A stretch of 64,000 bases of DNA from Pseudarthrobacter psychrotolerans (GCF_009911795.1 NZ_CP047898.1:1364001-1428000), one strand, 5' to 3'. Shown: positions 1 through 8,911, counted from the first letter of the stretch. Notes: generated by a model from the sequence alone, not told the origin. Numbers and translations are program-made.

Positions 1-363
<363 letters not shown>

Positions 364-367
364 TGGT

Positions 368-1102
368 TCAGGAAGCCTGAGCTGAGCGTGACCTGCCGAC
401 GTCGGCGATGAAGGACCGGATGGCACGGTCACCTTCGGCAGAGTCCTGGGGCCGGTGCCCTCCCGCAGCGATGCGGTGCAGGGCACCGGTTTCCTGCAGA
501 TATCCCGCGATTTCCTCGTAGAGCGGTTCCCAGCCGCCAGTCAGGACCATAGTGGGGACGCCGGGAACAATGTGCAGCGGGGCCTCCCAGGACGGCGCCT
601 GCAACCGGAGCCGGCGCGCTGACCGTTGTTCCTCCAGTGTGGCGGCCTCCTGCAGGTCCGCCGCGAACATCCTTCGTACGAACTCACGCTGGAAGTCTTC
701 GTCACTGAGCTGGTGCCGGACGTCGAACAGCGGTTGCATCAGGGCCCTGTGGGCAGACGTGGCCGGCAGCTCGGCGGTCAGGGACAGGCACGCCGGTTCA
801 ACCAGCGTGAGTGAAAACACCAGATCGGGGCGGTCGACGGCGGCCATCATGGCCGCAATGGCGCCCTGGGCGTGGGCGACAACGTGGCCGCCGGCGGCAC
901 CGCGTCCGTCATCCGCAAGTGAGCGCAAAACGATGGCCGTGTCTTCAGTGAACGAGGACTCCACGGGTTCAGCGACGGGATCAAAGCCGTGCCGCCGCAG
1001 GAACAGGGCGTCGTACGCCAGCGCCATTCCATGCTGGCGCGGCCACGCCGCCGCACCGAAAGGTCCGGCGCCGTGCACGAACACTACGCGCTGTTTAAAC
1101 AT
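368..1102 (-). CDS. Alpha/beta-fold hydrolase-like protein lacking the nucleophilic serine
   Basis: This is a 244-residue alpha/beta-hydrolase fold protein. The oxyanion-side loop FVHGAGPFG is at residues 8-16 and a late histidine motif GGHRPQ is near residue 217. The nucleophile elbow, normally G-x-S-x-G, reads A-H-A-Q-G (residues about 75-79), so the serine is replaced by alanine; the codon is a clear GCC. A glutamate (GGWEPLYEE) sits where the acid is expected. The protein may therefore be a non-catalytic binding protein, or it may use different chemistry. I cannot name a substrate. It starts at an ATG (1100-1102) and runs convergent with thiC. A long palindrome at 1133-1196 separates it from ffh. 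Confidence 0.75.
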   Translation of the reverse strand: MFKQRVVFVHGAGPFGAAAWPRQHGMALAYDALFLRRHGFDPVAEPVESSFTEDTAIVLRSLADDGRGAAGGHVVAHAQGAIAAMMAAVDRPDLVFSLTLVEPACLSLTAELPATSAHRALMQPLFDVRHQLSDEDFQREFVRRMFAADLQEAATLEEQRSARRLRLQAPSWEAPLHIVPGVPTMVLTGGWEPLYEEIAGYLQETGALHRIAAGGHRPQDSAEGDRAIRSFIADVGRSRSAQAS

Positions 1103-1132
1103 GAGCCAACCCTATTCCACGGCAATGACATC

Positions 1133-1196
1133 CCAACCGGGTAGCCGTAAGTGTCGTTATGAGCGATCAAAACGACACCTACTGCTACTCAGTTGG
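1133..1196. repeat. Long imperfect palindrome between ffh and the hydrolase gene
   Basis: Two 26-base arms (1133-1158 and 1171-1196) are inverted repeats matching at 22 of 26 positions around a 12-base loop. The core is GTGTCGTT / AACGACAC. It lies just after the end of ffh (minus strand) and just upstream of the hydrolase gene. There is no clear T-run, so a classical terminator is only one possibility; a REP-like palindromic element is another. I see only one copy in this window. Confidence 0.6.
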
Positions 1197-1205
1197 AAGG
1201 GGTGG

Positions 1206-2786
1206 CTATTTGCCGAGGAACTTGTCGAATCCCTTGGGCAGGTTCAGCTGAGAAGGGTCGAAGTCGCCGCCCTGCTGGCCGAACGCCGCCCCCGTGGGGA
1301 GAGCCTTCGCCGCGCCGGCCCGCCGGGCCTCGGCGTCCTTGAGCTCCTGGGCAGCCTTGGCAGGGTTGCCTGAGCGGGCCTTCTTCTTCGGGGCGTTCTT
1401 GCCGCCCTTCCGAGCACCGCCGGGACCACCCAGGCCGGGCATCCCGGGCATTCCGGGCATTCCGCCGCCCTGGGCCATCTTCTTCATCATCTTCTGGGCC
1501 TGGCCGAAACGCTCCAGCAGGCCATTGACCTCGGAGACATGCACGCCTGAACCTCGGGCGATTCGTGCCCGGCGGGAGCCGTTGATGATCTTCGGGGCGA
1601 CGCGTTCGTGCGGCGTCATGGAACGCACGATCGCTTCGACGCGGTCGATCTCGCGCTCGTCAAAGTTCTCCAGCTGCTCGCGGATGTTCTGCGCACCCGG
1701 CATCATCATGAGCATCTTCTTCATGGAGCCCATGTTGCGGATCTGCTGCATCTGGGAGAGGAAGTCATCCAGGGTGAAGTCTTCCTGGTCGGCGAACTTC
1801 TTCGCCATCCGGGCAGCTTCGTCCTTGTCCCAGTTCTTCTCCGCCTGCTCAATCAGGGTGAGCACGTCACCCATGTCCAGGATGCGGGAAGCCATGCGGT
1901 CCGGGTGGAACAGCTCAAAGTCATCCACGCCTTCGCCGGTGGAGGCGAACATCACCGGCTTACCGGTGACCGACGCAACCGACAGTGCGGCACCGCCGCG
2001 GGCGTCGCCGTCGAGCTTTGACAGCACGATTCCGGTGAAGTTCACGCCCTCGTCAAACGCGACAGCCGTGTTCACGGCGTCCTGTCCGATCATGGCGTCG
2101 ATCACGAACAGCACTTCATTGGGGACGATGGCGCGGCGGATCTCGCGCGCCTGATCCATCATCTCGGCGTCAACACCGAGTCGACCGGCGGTGTCAACAA
2201 TCACAACGTCGTGCAGCTTCTGGCGCGCTTCCTCGACGCCGGCGCGGGCGACGGCGACCGGGTCACCGGCTGGGTGCTCCAGTTCCGAGGTGGCTCCGGG
2301 GTGCGGCGCGAAAACGGGCACGCCGGCACGCTTGCCGACAACCTGGAGCTGGGTGACGGCATTGGGCCGCTGGAGATCACATGCCACCAGGAGGGGGCTG
2401 TGACCCTGGGCCTTGAGCCATTTGGAGAGCTTGCCCGCGAGGGTGGTCTTACCGGCACCCTGGAGGCCGGCCAGCATGATGATGGTGGGGCCGGTCTTGG
2501 CCAGGCGGATGCGGCGGGTCTCGCCACCGAGGATCTCAACGAGCTCCTCATTGACGATCTTGACGATCTGCTGGCTGGGGTTCAGCGCCCCCGATACCTC
2601 TGCCCCGAGGGCACGCTCGCGGACGCGGGCCGTAAACTCACGCACCACGGAAACGGCAACATCGGCATCCAGGAGGGCGCGGCGGATCTCGCGGACTGTG
2701 GCATCGACATCAGCCTCGGTGAGGCGGCCCTTGCCACGGAGATTCTTGAAGGTTGCTGTCAACCGGTCAGAGAGTGAATTGAACAC
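1206..2786 (-). CDS. ffh: Signal recognition particle GTPase Ffh (SRP54)
   Basis: Ffh binds 4.5S RNA and hydrophobic signal sequences and delivers ribosomes to FtsY at the membrane. The protein is 526 residues. It has an N domain (1 to about 90), then a GTPase G domain with P-loop GLQGAGKTT (about 107-115), DTAGR (about 197-201) and SKLDGDARGG (about 254-263). The M domain follows, with a methionine-rich helix and a GMPGMPGMPG tail. The length is typical for actinobacteria. The ATG at 2784-2786 gives the conserved start MFNSLSDRLTATFKNLRGKG. Its receptor gene ftsY lies 5 kb away, with amtB-glnK between. It is divergent from the zwf-like gene, with 88 bases between the two starts. Confidence 0.98.
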   Translation of the reverse strand: MFNSLSDRLTATFKNLRGKGRLTEADVDATVREIRRALLDADVAVSVVREFTARVRERALGAEVSGALNPSQQIVKIVNEELVEILGGETRRIRLAKTGPTIIMLAGLQGAGKTTLAGKLSKWLKAQGHSPLLVACDLQRPNAVTQLQVVGKRAGVPVFAPHPGATSELEHPAGDPVAVARAGVEEARQKLHDVVIVDTAGRLGVDAEMMDQAREIRRAIVPNEVLFVIDAMIGQDAVNTAVAFDEGVNFTGIVLSKLDGDARGGAALSVASVTGKPVMFASTGEGVDDFELFHPDRMASRILDMGDVLTLIEQAEKNWDKDEAARMAKKFADQEDFTLDDFLSQMQQIRNMGSMKKMLMMMPGAQNIREQLENFDEREIDRVEAIVRSMTPHERVAPKIINGSRRARIARGSGVHVSEVNGLLERFGQAQKMMKKMAQGGGMPGMPGMPGLGGPGGARKGGKNAPKKKARSGNPAKAAQELKDAEARRAGAAKALPTGAAFGQQGGDFDPSQLNLPKGFDKFLGK

Positions 2787-2810
2787 GCGCCGCGCACTTC
2801 TTTCAGTGGA

Positions 2811-2839
2811 TTTACAGGGGGGACTCGACTATCTAGGGT
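2811..2839 (+). promoter_or_regulatory. Candidate sigma70-type promoter for the zwf-like gene
   Basis: TTTACA at 2811-2816 and TAGGGT at 2834-2839 are separated by 17 bases, matching the actinobacterial pattern TTGACA-like / TAnnnT. The GTG start at 2875 lies 36 bases downstream. Identification is by eye only; no start site data are available. Confidence 0.4.
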
Positions 2840-2874
2840 ACCAAGCCGGGCTTGCCGGATGGCATGCTGGCAGG

Positions 2875-4278
2875 GTGACGAGCCAAACAAGTGTAAAAAC
2901 CCTGCTCATTCTCGGTGCCTCCGGCGATCTGACCGGCAGGCTCCTGCTGCCGGGATTGGCCCGGCTGGTGGCGACCGGCCGCGCGGATGACCTGTTCCTG
3001 GTGGGCGCCGGCTCCGACGCATGGACCCCGGAACAGTGGCGGACCCGGGTCCAGGAGGCCTTCGCCCCGGCCGCGGAGACTGCCGACACGGCTGGCAGAA
3101 AAGCACTCAGCGCTTTGGCAAGAACCACGCTGTACCACCAGCTTGATGTTACGGCGGACGGGGCCCTGGCTGCACTGTTGGCCGGGCTGGAAGGCCCCAC
3201 CGCGATCTACTTTGCGTTGCCTCCCCATGTCAGCCAGCTTGCCTGCGAATCCCTGCACTCTGACCAGGTTCCGGCCGGAACACGGCTGGTAATGGAGAAA
3301 CCCTTCGGCTCCAGCGAAGCCTCGGCCCGTTCCCTCAACCGCACGCTCGCCGCCCTGGTGCCGGAGGACCACATCCACCGGGTGGACCATTTCCTGGGGA
3401 AAGCAACGGTGCTGAACATCCTGGGCCTGCGCTTTGCAAACAATTTCCTGGAACCGGTCTGGAACCGCGAGCATGTGGAAAAAGTCGAGATCATCTTCGA
3501 CGAGGACCTGGCGCTGGAGGGTAGGGCGACGTATTACGACCATGCCGGCGCCTTGCGTGACATGATCCAGAGCCATCTGCTGCAGATCATGGCTCTGTTG
3601 GCCATTGAGCCGCCGGCCACCATCGGGGAGCGGGACCTCCGGGACGCCATCGCGGCCGTGCTCCGCGCCAGCAGCATCAGCGCGCCGTACGCGAAGTCCA
3701 CGCGCCGGGCCACGTATACGGCGGGTTCGATTGCCGGCAGGAAAGTCCCGGACTATACGCAGGAAGAAGGGGTGGATGCAGCCCGCGGGACGGAGACCCT
3801 GGCGGAAGTCCGGGTGGACATCGACAACTGGCGCTGGAAGGGGGTCCCGTTCATCTTGCGGTCGGGCAAGGCCCTCGGGGTGAAACGCAAGGAAGCCGTA
3901 GTCACCTTCCGCCCCGTCCCGCATCTACCGGCAGGGTTCACGGGCGTGGACTCCCCCAACCAGCTGCGGATCGGGTTCGGGCCGGATACCCTGGCGTTCG
4001 ACGTCGACGTCAACGGTCCCGGCAGCATGTTCAGCCTGAGCCGCACAACACTGAATGCGGAGCTGAGCGCGTCTGAGCTGCTGCCCTATGGCGAAGTACT
4101 GGAGGGCGTCCTGAGCGGCGACCCGCTGCTCTCGGTGCGCGGCGACACCGCGGAGGACTGCTGGCGGATTCTTGAGCCGGTGCTGAAGGCCTGGCAGCGG
4201 GGCACGGTGCCGCTGGAAAAGTACGACGCCGGTACGGCCGGTCCCGCCGGATGGCCAGGTTCTGCGCCGGCTGGCTAA
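2875..4278 (+). CDS. zwf: Glucose-6-phosphate 1-dehydrogenase family protein (divergent, orphan copy)
   Basis: Family members oxidise glucose-6-phosphate to 6-phosphogluconolactone with NAD(P)+. The frame is open further upstream, but homology starts after the GTG at 2875, giving 467 residues. The nucleotide-binding start GASGDLTGRLLLPGL is near residue 11, the EKPFG motif is near residue 140, and the catalytic-histidine motif RVDHFLGK is near residue 166, followed by LGLRFANNFLEPVWN. The usual basic residue after GDL (GDLAKRK in classical enzymes) is replaced by TGR, and the protein is slightly short. No opcA, pgl or transaldolase gene is nearby, unlike a standard pentose-phosphate cluster. 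It may be a second G6PDH or a paralogue with another sugar phosphate. Family assignment is secure; substrate is not. Confidence 0.85.
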   Translation: MTSQTSVKTLLILGASGDLTGRLLLPGLARLVATGRADDLFLVGAGSDAWTPEQWRTRVQEAFAPAAETADTAGRKALSALARTTLYHQLDVTADGALAALLAGLEGPTAIYFALPPHVSQLACESLHSDQVPAGTRLVMEKPFGSSEASARSLNRTLAALVPEDHIHRVDHFLGKATVLNILGLRFANNFLEPVWNREHVEKVEIIFDEDLALEGRATYYDHAGALRDMIQSHLLQIMALLAIEPPATIGERDLRDAIAAVLRASSISAPYAKSTRRATYTAGSIAGRKVPDYTQEEGVDAARGTETLAEVRVDIDNWRWKGVPFILRSGKALGVKRKEAVVTFRPVPHLPAGFTGVDSPNQLRIGFGPDTLAFDVDVNGPGSMFSLSRTTLNAELSASELLPYGEVLEGVLSGDPLLSVRGDTAEDCWRILEPVLKAWQRGTVPLEKYDAGTAGPAGWPGSAPAG

Positions 4279-4297
4279 GCGCCGGCTGACCACAGGA

Positions 4298-4341
4298 AAA
4301 GAGCGGGCAGGGAACCTTTTGCCGTTCCCTGCCCGCTCTTT
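4298..4341. terminator. Bidirectional intrinsic terminator between zwf-like gene and glnK
   Basis: A perfect 18-base-pair stem (4298-4315 with 4324-4341) with an 8-base loop has A-rich and T-rich ends in the arms. It sits between two convergent genes, so it can end transcription from both sides. Confidence 0.9.
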
Positions 4342-4386
4342 CGTTTGCAACAGCCGGCTTATGGATCAGCCAGCCTGCCGAACTGC

Positions 4387-4725
4387 TTAGATAGCGGCGA
4401 CGCCGCGTTCTCCCGTGCGGACCCTGACCGCTTCGAAGACGTCCACGGTCCAGACCTTGCCATCGCCCGCGCGGCCGGTGTTGGAGCTGGCGATGATGAC
4501 GTCCAGGATGTCATCTGCCTGCTCGTCCGTGGCGAGGACTTCAACCCGGATCTTGGGCAGGAGGTCCACGTTGTATTCAGCTCCGCGGTAGACCTCCGTG
4601 TAGCCGCGCTGGCGGCCGTAGCCGCTGGCCGAGCTGACCGTCAGCCCCTGGACACCGTAGGACTCCAGGCCTTCCCGGATGGCTTCGAGCTTCTCCGGAC
4701 GGACGATCGCTGTGATCAGTTTCAT
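4387..4725 (-). CDS. glnK: PII nitrogen regulatory protein GlnK
   Basis: This 112-residue PII signal protein senses ATP/ADP and 2-oxoglutarate and plugs the AmtB channel in nitrogen-rich cells. The T-loop is complete, with GYTEVYRGAEYNVDLLPK covering residues 41-58 and the modifiable tyrosine Y51. In corynebacteria this tyrosine is adenylylated by GlnD. The C-terminal signature GRAGDGKVWT is near residues 84-93. The ATG at 4723-4725 overlaps the amtB stop (ATGA), so the two are translationally coupled. Downstream the operon ends at a strong terminator, and no glnD follows, unlike the common actinobacterial amtB-glnK-glnD order. Confidence 0.97.
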   Translation of the reverse strand: MKLITAIVRPEKLEAIREGLESYGVQGLTVSSASGYGRQRGYTEVYRGAEYNVDLLPKIRVEVLATDEQADDILDVIIASSNTGRAGDGKVWTVDVFEAVRVRTGERGVAAI

Positions 4726-6074
4726 GCTTCCACGCTTTCCTTGCCTGCTGCAGGCAACGCCTGCTTGGCCTTGTCCGCCTGGCTGTCAGAGGCCGAGCCC
4801 TTGCCCGTGATCAGTTCGTGGAGCGGCTGGAAGCTCCCGCCCTGGCCGCCCACGCCAAACTCGTACGCCGTCTCGGCGTGCAGGCTGAGGTCCACGCCAA
4901 CCGCTTCCTGTTCCTGGGAAACACGGAAGCCCATGGTCTTGTGGATGGGGTAGGCGATAATGAAGGTCATCACGGCTGTGAAGATGATGGACAGGAGTGC
5001 CGCCAGGGCCTGGGCAACGAGCTGGCTGGTGCCACCGCCGTAGAACAGACCGGCCTGGCCCTGGGTGGGGGTTGCCAGGAAGCCAATCGCCACGGTACCG
5101 ACGACGCCGGAGACAAGGTGCACGCCGACGACGTCGAGCGAGTCGTCGTAGCCGAACTTGAATTTCAGGCCGACGGCGAGGGCCGAGGCCACACCGGCGA
5201 CGACGCCCAGGGCGATGGCACCCAGCGGAGAGACGCTGGCACATGCCGGGGTGATCGCGACCAGACCTGCGACTACACCGGAGGCGGCACCGAGTGAGGT
5301 CGGGTGGCCGTCACGGAAGCGCTCGACGGCGAGCCAGCCGAGCATGGCGGCGGCCGGGGCGGCGAGGGTGTTGATCCAGATCAGACCAGCCTGCTCAACC
5401 GTTGCGGCGGCGCCGGCGTTGAAGCCGAACCAGCCGAACCACAGGATAGCTGCGCCGAGCATCACGAACGGGACGTTGTGGGGGCGGTGGTTCGGGTCCT
5501 TGCCGAATCCCTTGCGGTTGCCAATAATAAGCACCAGAATCAGGCCGGCAACACCGGCGTTGATGTGTACAACCGTGCCGCCTGCGAAGTCAATGACGGG
5601 AGCGAATGTCTGGCCAAACCAGCCGTCCTTGGAGAACAGTCCCCCGCCCCAGACCATGTATGCCAGCGGGGCATACACCAGGGTGGCCCAGATTGGGGTA
5701 AAGATTACCCACGCCGAGAACTTCGCGCGGTCCGCGACCGCACCGGAGATCAGTGCCACAGTGATGATTGCGAAGGTTGCGGCATAGCCGACCTTGAGCA
5801 GATCCGCCGGATCAGTGAAGTTATGCAGCCCGAAGTGGCTGAACGGGTTTGCGAAGATCTGGTAGAAGTTATCTTCATTGCTTGTGGCCATGGACGCACC
5901 CCACAGCACCCACATGATGCCGACGGTTCCTATTGCCACGAAGCTCATCATCATCATGTTCAAAGCCGACTTGGCGCGTGTCATGCCGCCGTAGAAGAAT
6001 GCCAGGCCCGGGGTCATGAACAGCACGAGTGCTGAAGCCACCAGGAGCCAAACGAGACCTGCGGTGAGTTCCAT
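4722..6074 (-). CDS. amtB: Ammonium transporter AmtB
   Basis: This 450-residue polytopic membrane protein of the Amt/Rh family conducts NH4+/NH3 into the cell. It shows about eleven hydrophobic segments, starting with GLVWLLVASALVLFMTPGLA. The family signature FAGGTVVHINAG (about residues 168-179) contains the first pore histidine. The second pore histidine lies in VVGVHLVSG. The C-terminal tail (after about residue 390) is the cytoplasmic region that binds GlnK. The ATG at 6072-6074 is preceded by a GAAAGGGA ribosome site. It forms an operon with glnK through a four-base overlap. A GlnR-like site lies about 165 bases upstream, suggesting nitrogen control. Confidence 0.97.
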   Translation of the reverse strand: MELTAGLVWLLVASALVLFMTPGLAFFYGGMTRAKSALNMMMMSFVAIGTVGIMWVLWGASMATSNEDNFYQIFANPFSHFGLHNFTDPADLLKVGYAATFAIITVALISGAVADRAKFSAWVIFTPIWATLVYAPLAYMVWGGGLFSKDGWFGQTFAPVIDFAGGTVVHINAGVAGLILVLIIGNRKGFGKDPNHRPHNVPFVMLGAAILWFGWFGFNAGAAATVEQAGLIWINTLAAPAAAMLGWLAVERFRDGHPTSLGAASGVVAGLVAITPACASVSPLGAIALGVVAGVASALAVGLKFKFGYDDSLDVVGVHLVSGVVGTVAIGFLATPTQGQAGLFYGGGTSQLVAQALAALLSIIFTAVMTFIIAYPIHKTMGFRVSQEQEAVGVDLSLHAETAYEFGVGGQGGSFQPLHELITGKGSASDSQADKAKQALPAAGKESVEA

Positions 6075-6236
6075 GGTCTGCGTCCCTTTCTCGCTTTAGG
6101 TGCGGACTTTGTCCGCCTGTCCAACGCCAGTTGCGTTCTGTAAATAGTCTGTCGCTGCCGTGTTTCGCCCGCAGAGGATTTACATTGCCGGATTGTTACA
6201 ACAACCTCCCGGAAGTAAATGGTGCATATCGGGCTT

Positions 6237-6252
6237 GTTACGGTTATGTTTC
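6237..6252 (-). promoter_or_regulatory. Candidate GlnR-type half-site pair upstream of amtB
   Basis: Read on the minus strand the site is GAAAC-n6-GTAAC, matching the alternating GAAAC / GTnAC half-site pattern with 6-base spacing described for actinobacterial GlnR boxes. It is about 165 bases upstream of amtB and 50 bases upstream of the divergent MFS gene. A further GTTAC at 6195-6199 is not in register. By-eye match only. Confidence 0.35.
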
Positions 6253-6300
6253 ATCACTGTCGCCGGCCACCGGCTGCCTACCTTGCAAGGAACCCGCCCC

Positions 6301-7542
6301 ATGACGGCAACATCACGCGTGAGCCGCGCCACAACGCGGATTTTGTCCGTTATCCGCCCGCAGAGGCCCACGCTTCCGCGTGACATCAAGGTGATGCTCG
6401 CTGCCGCGTTCCTGATTGCCCTCGGTTTTGGGCTGGTGGCGCCGGTCTTGCCCCAGTTCGCCACCACTTTCGACGTCGGGGCGACGGCCGCCGCCGTGAT
6501 CGTGAGCATCTTCGCCTTCATGCGGCTGGTGTTCGCGCCGGCGGGCGGGGCCTTGATCGCCCGATGGGGCGAGCGCCCGATCTATGTGGCGGGGCTGCTG
6601 ATTGTGGCGGTTTCAACCGCGGCGTGCGCCTTTGCCCAGGACTATTGGCAGCTCCTGGTCTTCCGGGGGCTTGGCGGTGTGGGCTCGGTGATGTTCACGG
6701 TGGCTTCCATGGCCCTTGTGGTGCGGCTGGCGCCGCCGGAAAGCCGGGGCAGGGTGTCCGGCGCTTATGCGTCCGCTTTCCTGATCGGCAGTGTCCTTGG
6801 CCCGGTGGTGGGCGGGCTGCTGGCCGGATTCGGCTTGCGGGTACCGTTCCTTTGCTACGCGGCCGCACTGATCCTTGCTGCCGCGGTGGTGCAGACCCAG
6901 CTCAGCCACGCGCCGTCCGCAGCCCGGTCCACAGTGGGCCGCGCCCCTGACATGCCGTTCATCGAGGCCTGGCGGGTTGGTGCGTACCGCTCGGCGCTGA
7001 TGTCCAGCTTCGCCAACGGCTGGGCCACGTTCGGTGTGCGGATGGCCACCGTCCCGCTGTTTGCCGTTGCTGCGCTCGGCGCCGGCCCTGAGGCTGCGGG
7101 CCTTGCCCTGGCCGTTTTTGCTGCGGGCAATGCCGCCGCGCTGACGTTCTCCGGCCGGCTGGCGGACAGCCTGGGCAGGCGGCCGCTGATGGTCGTTGGG
7201 CTCCTGGTCGCCGGTCTCGCCACGGCCGCCATCGGCTTCACGTCCCAACTGGGGTGGTTCCTCGCCGCGTCTGTTGTGGCCGGGGTGGGGTCCGGCCTGC
7301 TGGGACCTGCCCAGCAGGCCGCCGTCGCGGATGTCATCGGCAATGAGCGGTCCGGCGGGCGGGTCCTGGCCGCGTACCAGATGACCTCGGACGTCGGCGC
7401 AATTGCCGGACCGGTGCTGGTGGGCGTCCTGGCGGACCGGCTGGGCTACGGCTGGGCATTCGGCGTCACCGGCGCCGTGCTGGTGCTCGCAGCGGCCTGC
7501 TGGTCCGTAACGCGAGAGCCGCTGAAACACAACGAGGGGTGA
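6301..7542 (+). CDS. MFS transporter, drug-efflux (DHA1-like) type
   Basis: This 413-residue inner-membrane protein has about twelve hydrophobic segments in two halves. The motif-A-like loop GGALIARWGERP lies between segments 2 and 3 and its second-half counterpart SGRLADSLGRRPLM lies near residue 280. GSVLGPVVGGLLAG (about 162-175) resembles motif C of proton antiporters. This pattern fits an exporter of small molecules, but the substrate cannot be read from sequence. The frame is open upstream, and the ATG at 6301 was chosen because AAGGA precedes it at a normal distance. The stop codon lies inside the left arm of the strong palindrome that follows. Confidence 0.88.
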   Translation: MTATSRVSRATTRILSVIRPQRPTLPRDIKVMLAAAFLIALGFGLVAPVLPQFATTFDVGATAAAVIVSIFAFMRLVFAPAGGALIARWGERPIYVAGLLIVAVSTAACAFAQDYWQLLVFRGLGGVGSVMFTVASMALVVRLAPPESRGRVSGAYASAFLIGSVLGPVVGGLLAGFGLRVPFLCYAAALILAAAVVQTQLSHAPSAARSTVGRAPDMPFIEAWRVGAYRSALMSSFANGWATFGVRMATVPLFAVAALGAGPEAAGLALAVFAAGNAAALTFSGRLADSLGRRPLMVVGLLVAGLATAAIGFTSQLGWFLAASVVAGVGSGLLGPAQQAAVADVIGNERSGGRVLAAYQMTSDVGAIAGPVLVGVLADRLGYGWAFGVTGAVLVLAAACWSVTREPLKHNEG

Positions 7543-7591
7543 GATCCCACCGCTAAAGCTTGTGCTTAGCGGCGGGATCTCACCCCTCGTT
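7531..7591. terminator. Bidirectional terminator, member of a dispersed palindrome family
   Basis: A 26-base inverted repeat (7531-7556 with 7566-7591) has one mismatch and a 9-base loop. It starts with AACGAGGGGT, resembling the AACGCGGGGT start of the palindromes at 27908 and 41638. The left arm overlaps the last codons and stop of the MFS gene. It separates the convergent MFS gene and ftsY. Confidence 0.85.
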
Positions 7592-7626
7592 TTGCGTCGA
7601 CCCGGCCTGGGGTGTGAATCCGCTCC

Positions 7627-8837
7627 CTAGTTCAGCAGGGCGTCGACGAAGCTTTCAACTTCAAACGGAGCCAGGTCGTCGGCGCCTTCGCCGAGACCGA
7701 TCAGCTTGACCGGCACCCCGAGTGTTTTCTGGATGGCCACCACGATGCCGCCCTTGGCGGTCCCGTCCAGCTTGGTCAGGACAATGCCGGTGACGTTCAC
7801 TACCTCGGAGAAGACGCGGGCCTGGTTCAGGCCGTTCTGGCCGGTGGTGGCGTCCAGCACCAGCAGAACCTCGTCAACCTCCGCCAGTTTCTCGATGACG
7901 CGCTTGACCTTGCCGAGTTCGTCCATCAGGCCGGTCTTGTTCTGCAGGCGGCCAGCGGTGTCAATCATGACAACGTCCACTTCCTGCTCAATGCCGGCCT
8001 TGACTGCCTCATAGGCGACGGACGCCGGGTCTGCGCCGTCGACGTCGGACTTCACGGTGGGAACACCCACACGCTGGCCCCACGTGGCCAACTGTTCGGC
8101 GGCTGCGGCGCGGAACGTGTCCGCGGCGCCCAGCAGGACGTCCTTGTCCTCGGCCACGAGGACGCGGGCGAGCTTGCCCACGGTGGTGGTCTTGCCCACC
8201 CCGTTGACGCCCACCACCAGCACGATGGCCGGCTTGTCTGCGTGCCTGTCCGTGCGCAATGCGCGGTCCATGGTGGGGTCCACCAGCTTGATCAGTTCCT
8301 CCCGGAGCAGTGCCTTGACCTGCTCGGGACTCCTGGTGCCGAGCACCTTAACGCGCTCCCGGAGGGCATCGACCAGCTGCGTGGTGGGTTCAGTGCCAAG
8401 GTCGGCCAGCAGGAGGGTCTCCTCCACTTCATCCCAGACGTTCTCGTCGATCTTGTCGCTGGAGAGCAACGCGAGCAGGCTCTTGCCGAGGATGTTGTTT
8501 GACCGGACCAGACGCTCGCGGAGGCGGGTCAGGCGGCCGGCAACGGGAAGGGGGTCTCAACCTGGATGGTTTCCAGGCCTGCCACGTCATCGGGAACATC
8601 GGTGACTTCGAGGTCTTCGAGGCCTTCGAGGTCGACGCCGGCGGGAGCGTTGGGCTCGGCCGGAACCCCGGGCGCGTCCTCGAGCAGTGTTCCGCCGCCG
8701 GTGACGGGGTCATTGGCGTCGCGCGTCCCGCGGTACTGGGTGATGTTCTTCCGCGTCTTCAACAGGACCGGGATCAGCCCGCCAATAACCGCCAGGGCAG
8801 CAACAATGGACAGAATAATGGGGAGGATGTCATTCAC
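7627..8837 (-). CDS. ftsY: Signal recognition particle receptor FtsY (reading frame broken by one missing base)
   Basis: FtsY is the membrane receptor for SRP. The N-terminal part (8837 down to about 8554) encodes a membrane anchor, NDILPIILSIVAALAVIGGL, then an acidic linker, and stops at 8529. The rest continues in another frame as GRLTRLRERLVRSNN, then the NG domain with P-loop GVNGVGKTT, DTAGR and TKLDGTAKGG. The two parts join exactly as in intact FtsY if one C (gene strand) is added to the run at 8550-8554, giving about 403 residues. FtsY is essential, so a sequencing error is the best explanation. The gene follows smc by 74 bases and ends at the shared terminator. Confidence 0.93.
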
Positions 8838-8911
8838 TCCCCTAGCTTCTCACAACGTTTCGCACAGGCGTCACGAAGGCGTCACGCTCGCGTGGCTGGC
8901 ACTGGGGACAG

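Noticed and set aside
552..1373. Plus-strand open frame over the hydrolase and ffh ends
   Set aside because: Antisense shadow of two conserved genes, running through the palindrome at 1133-1196.
8550..8554. Programmed -1 frameshift as the explanation for ftsY
   Set aside because: There is no slippery heptamer or evident downstream structure, and three other genes break at similar G/C runs, so error is more likely.
8865..8890. GGCGTCACG tandem copy before ftsY
   Set aside because: Only two short copies in a high-GC gap; it can arise by chance and shows no structure.
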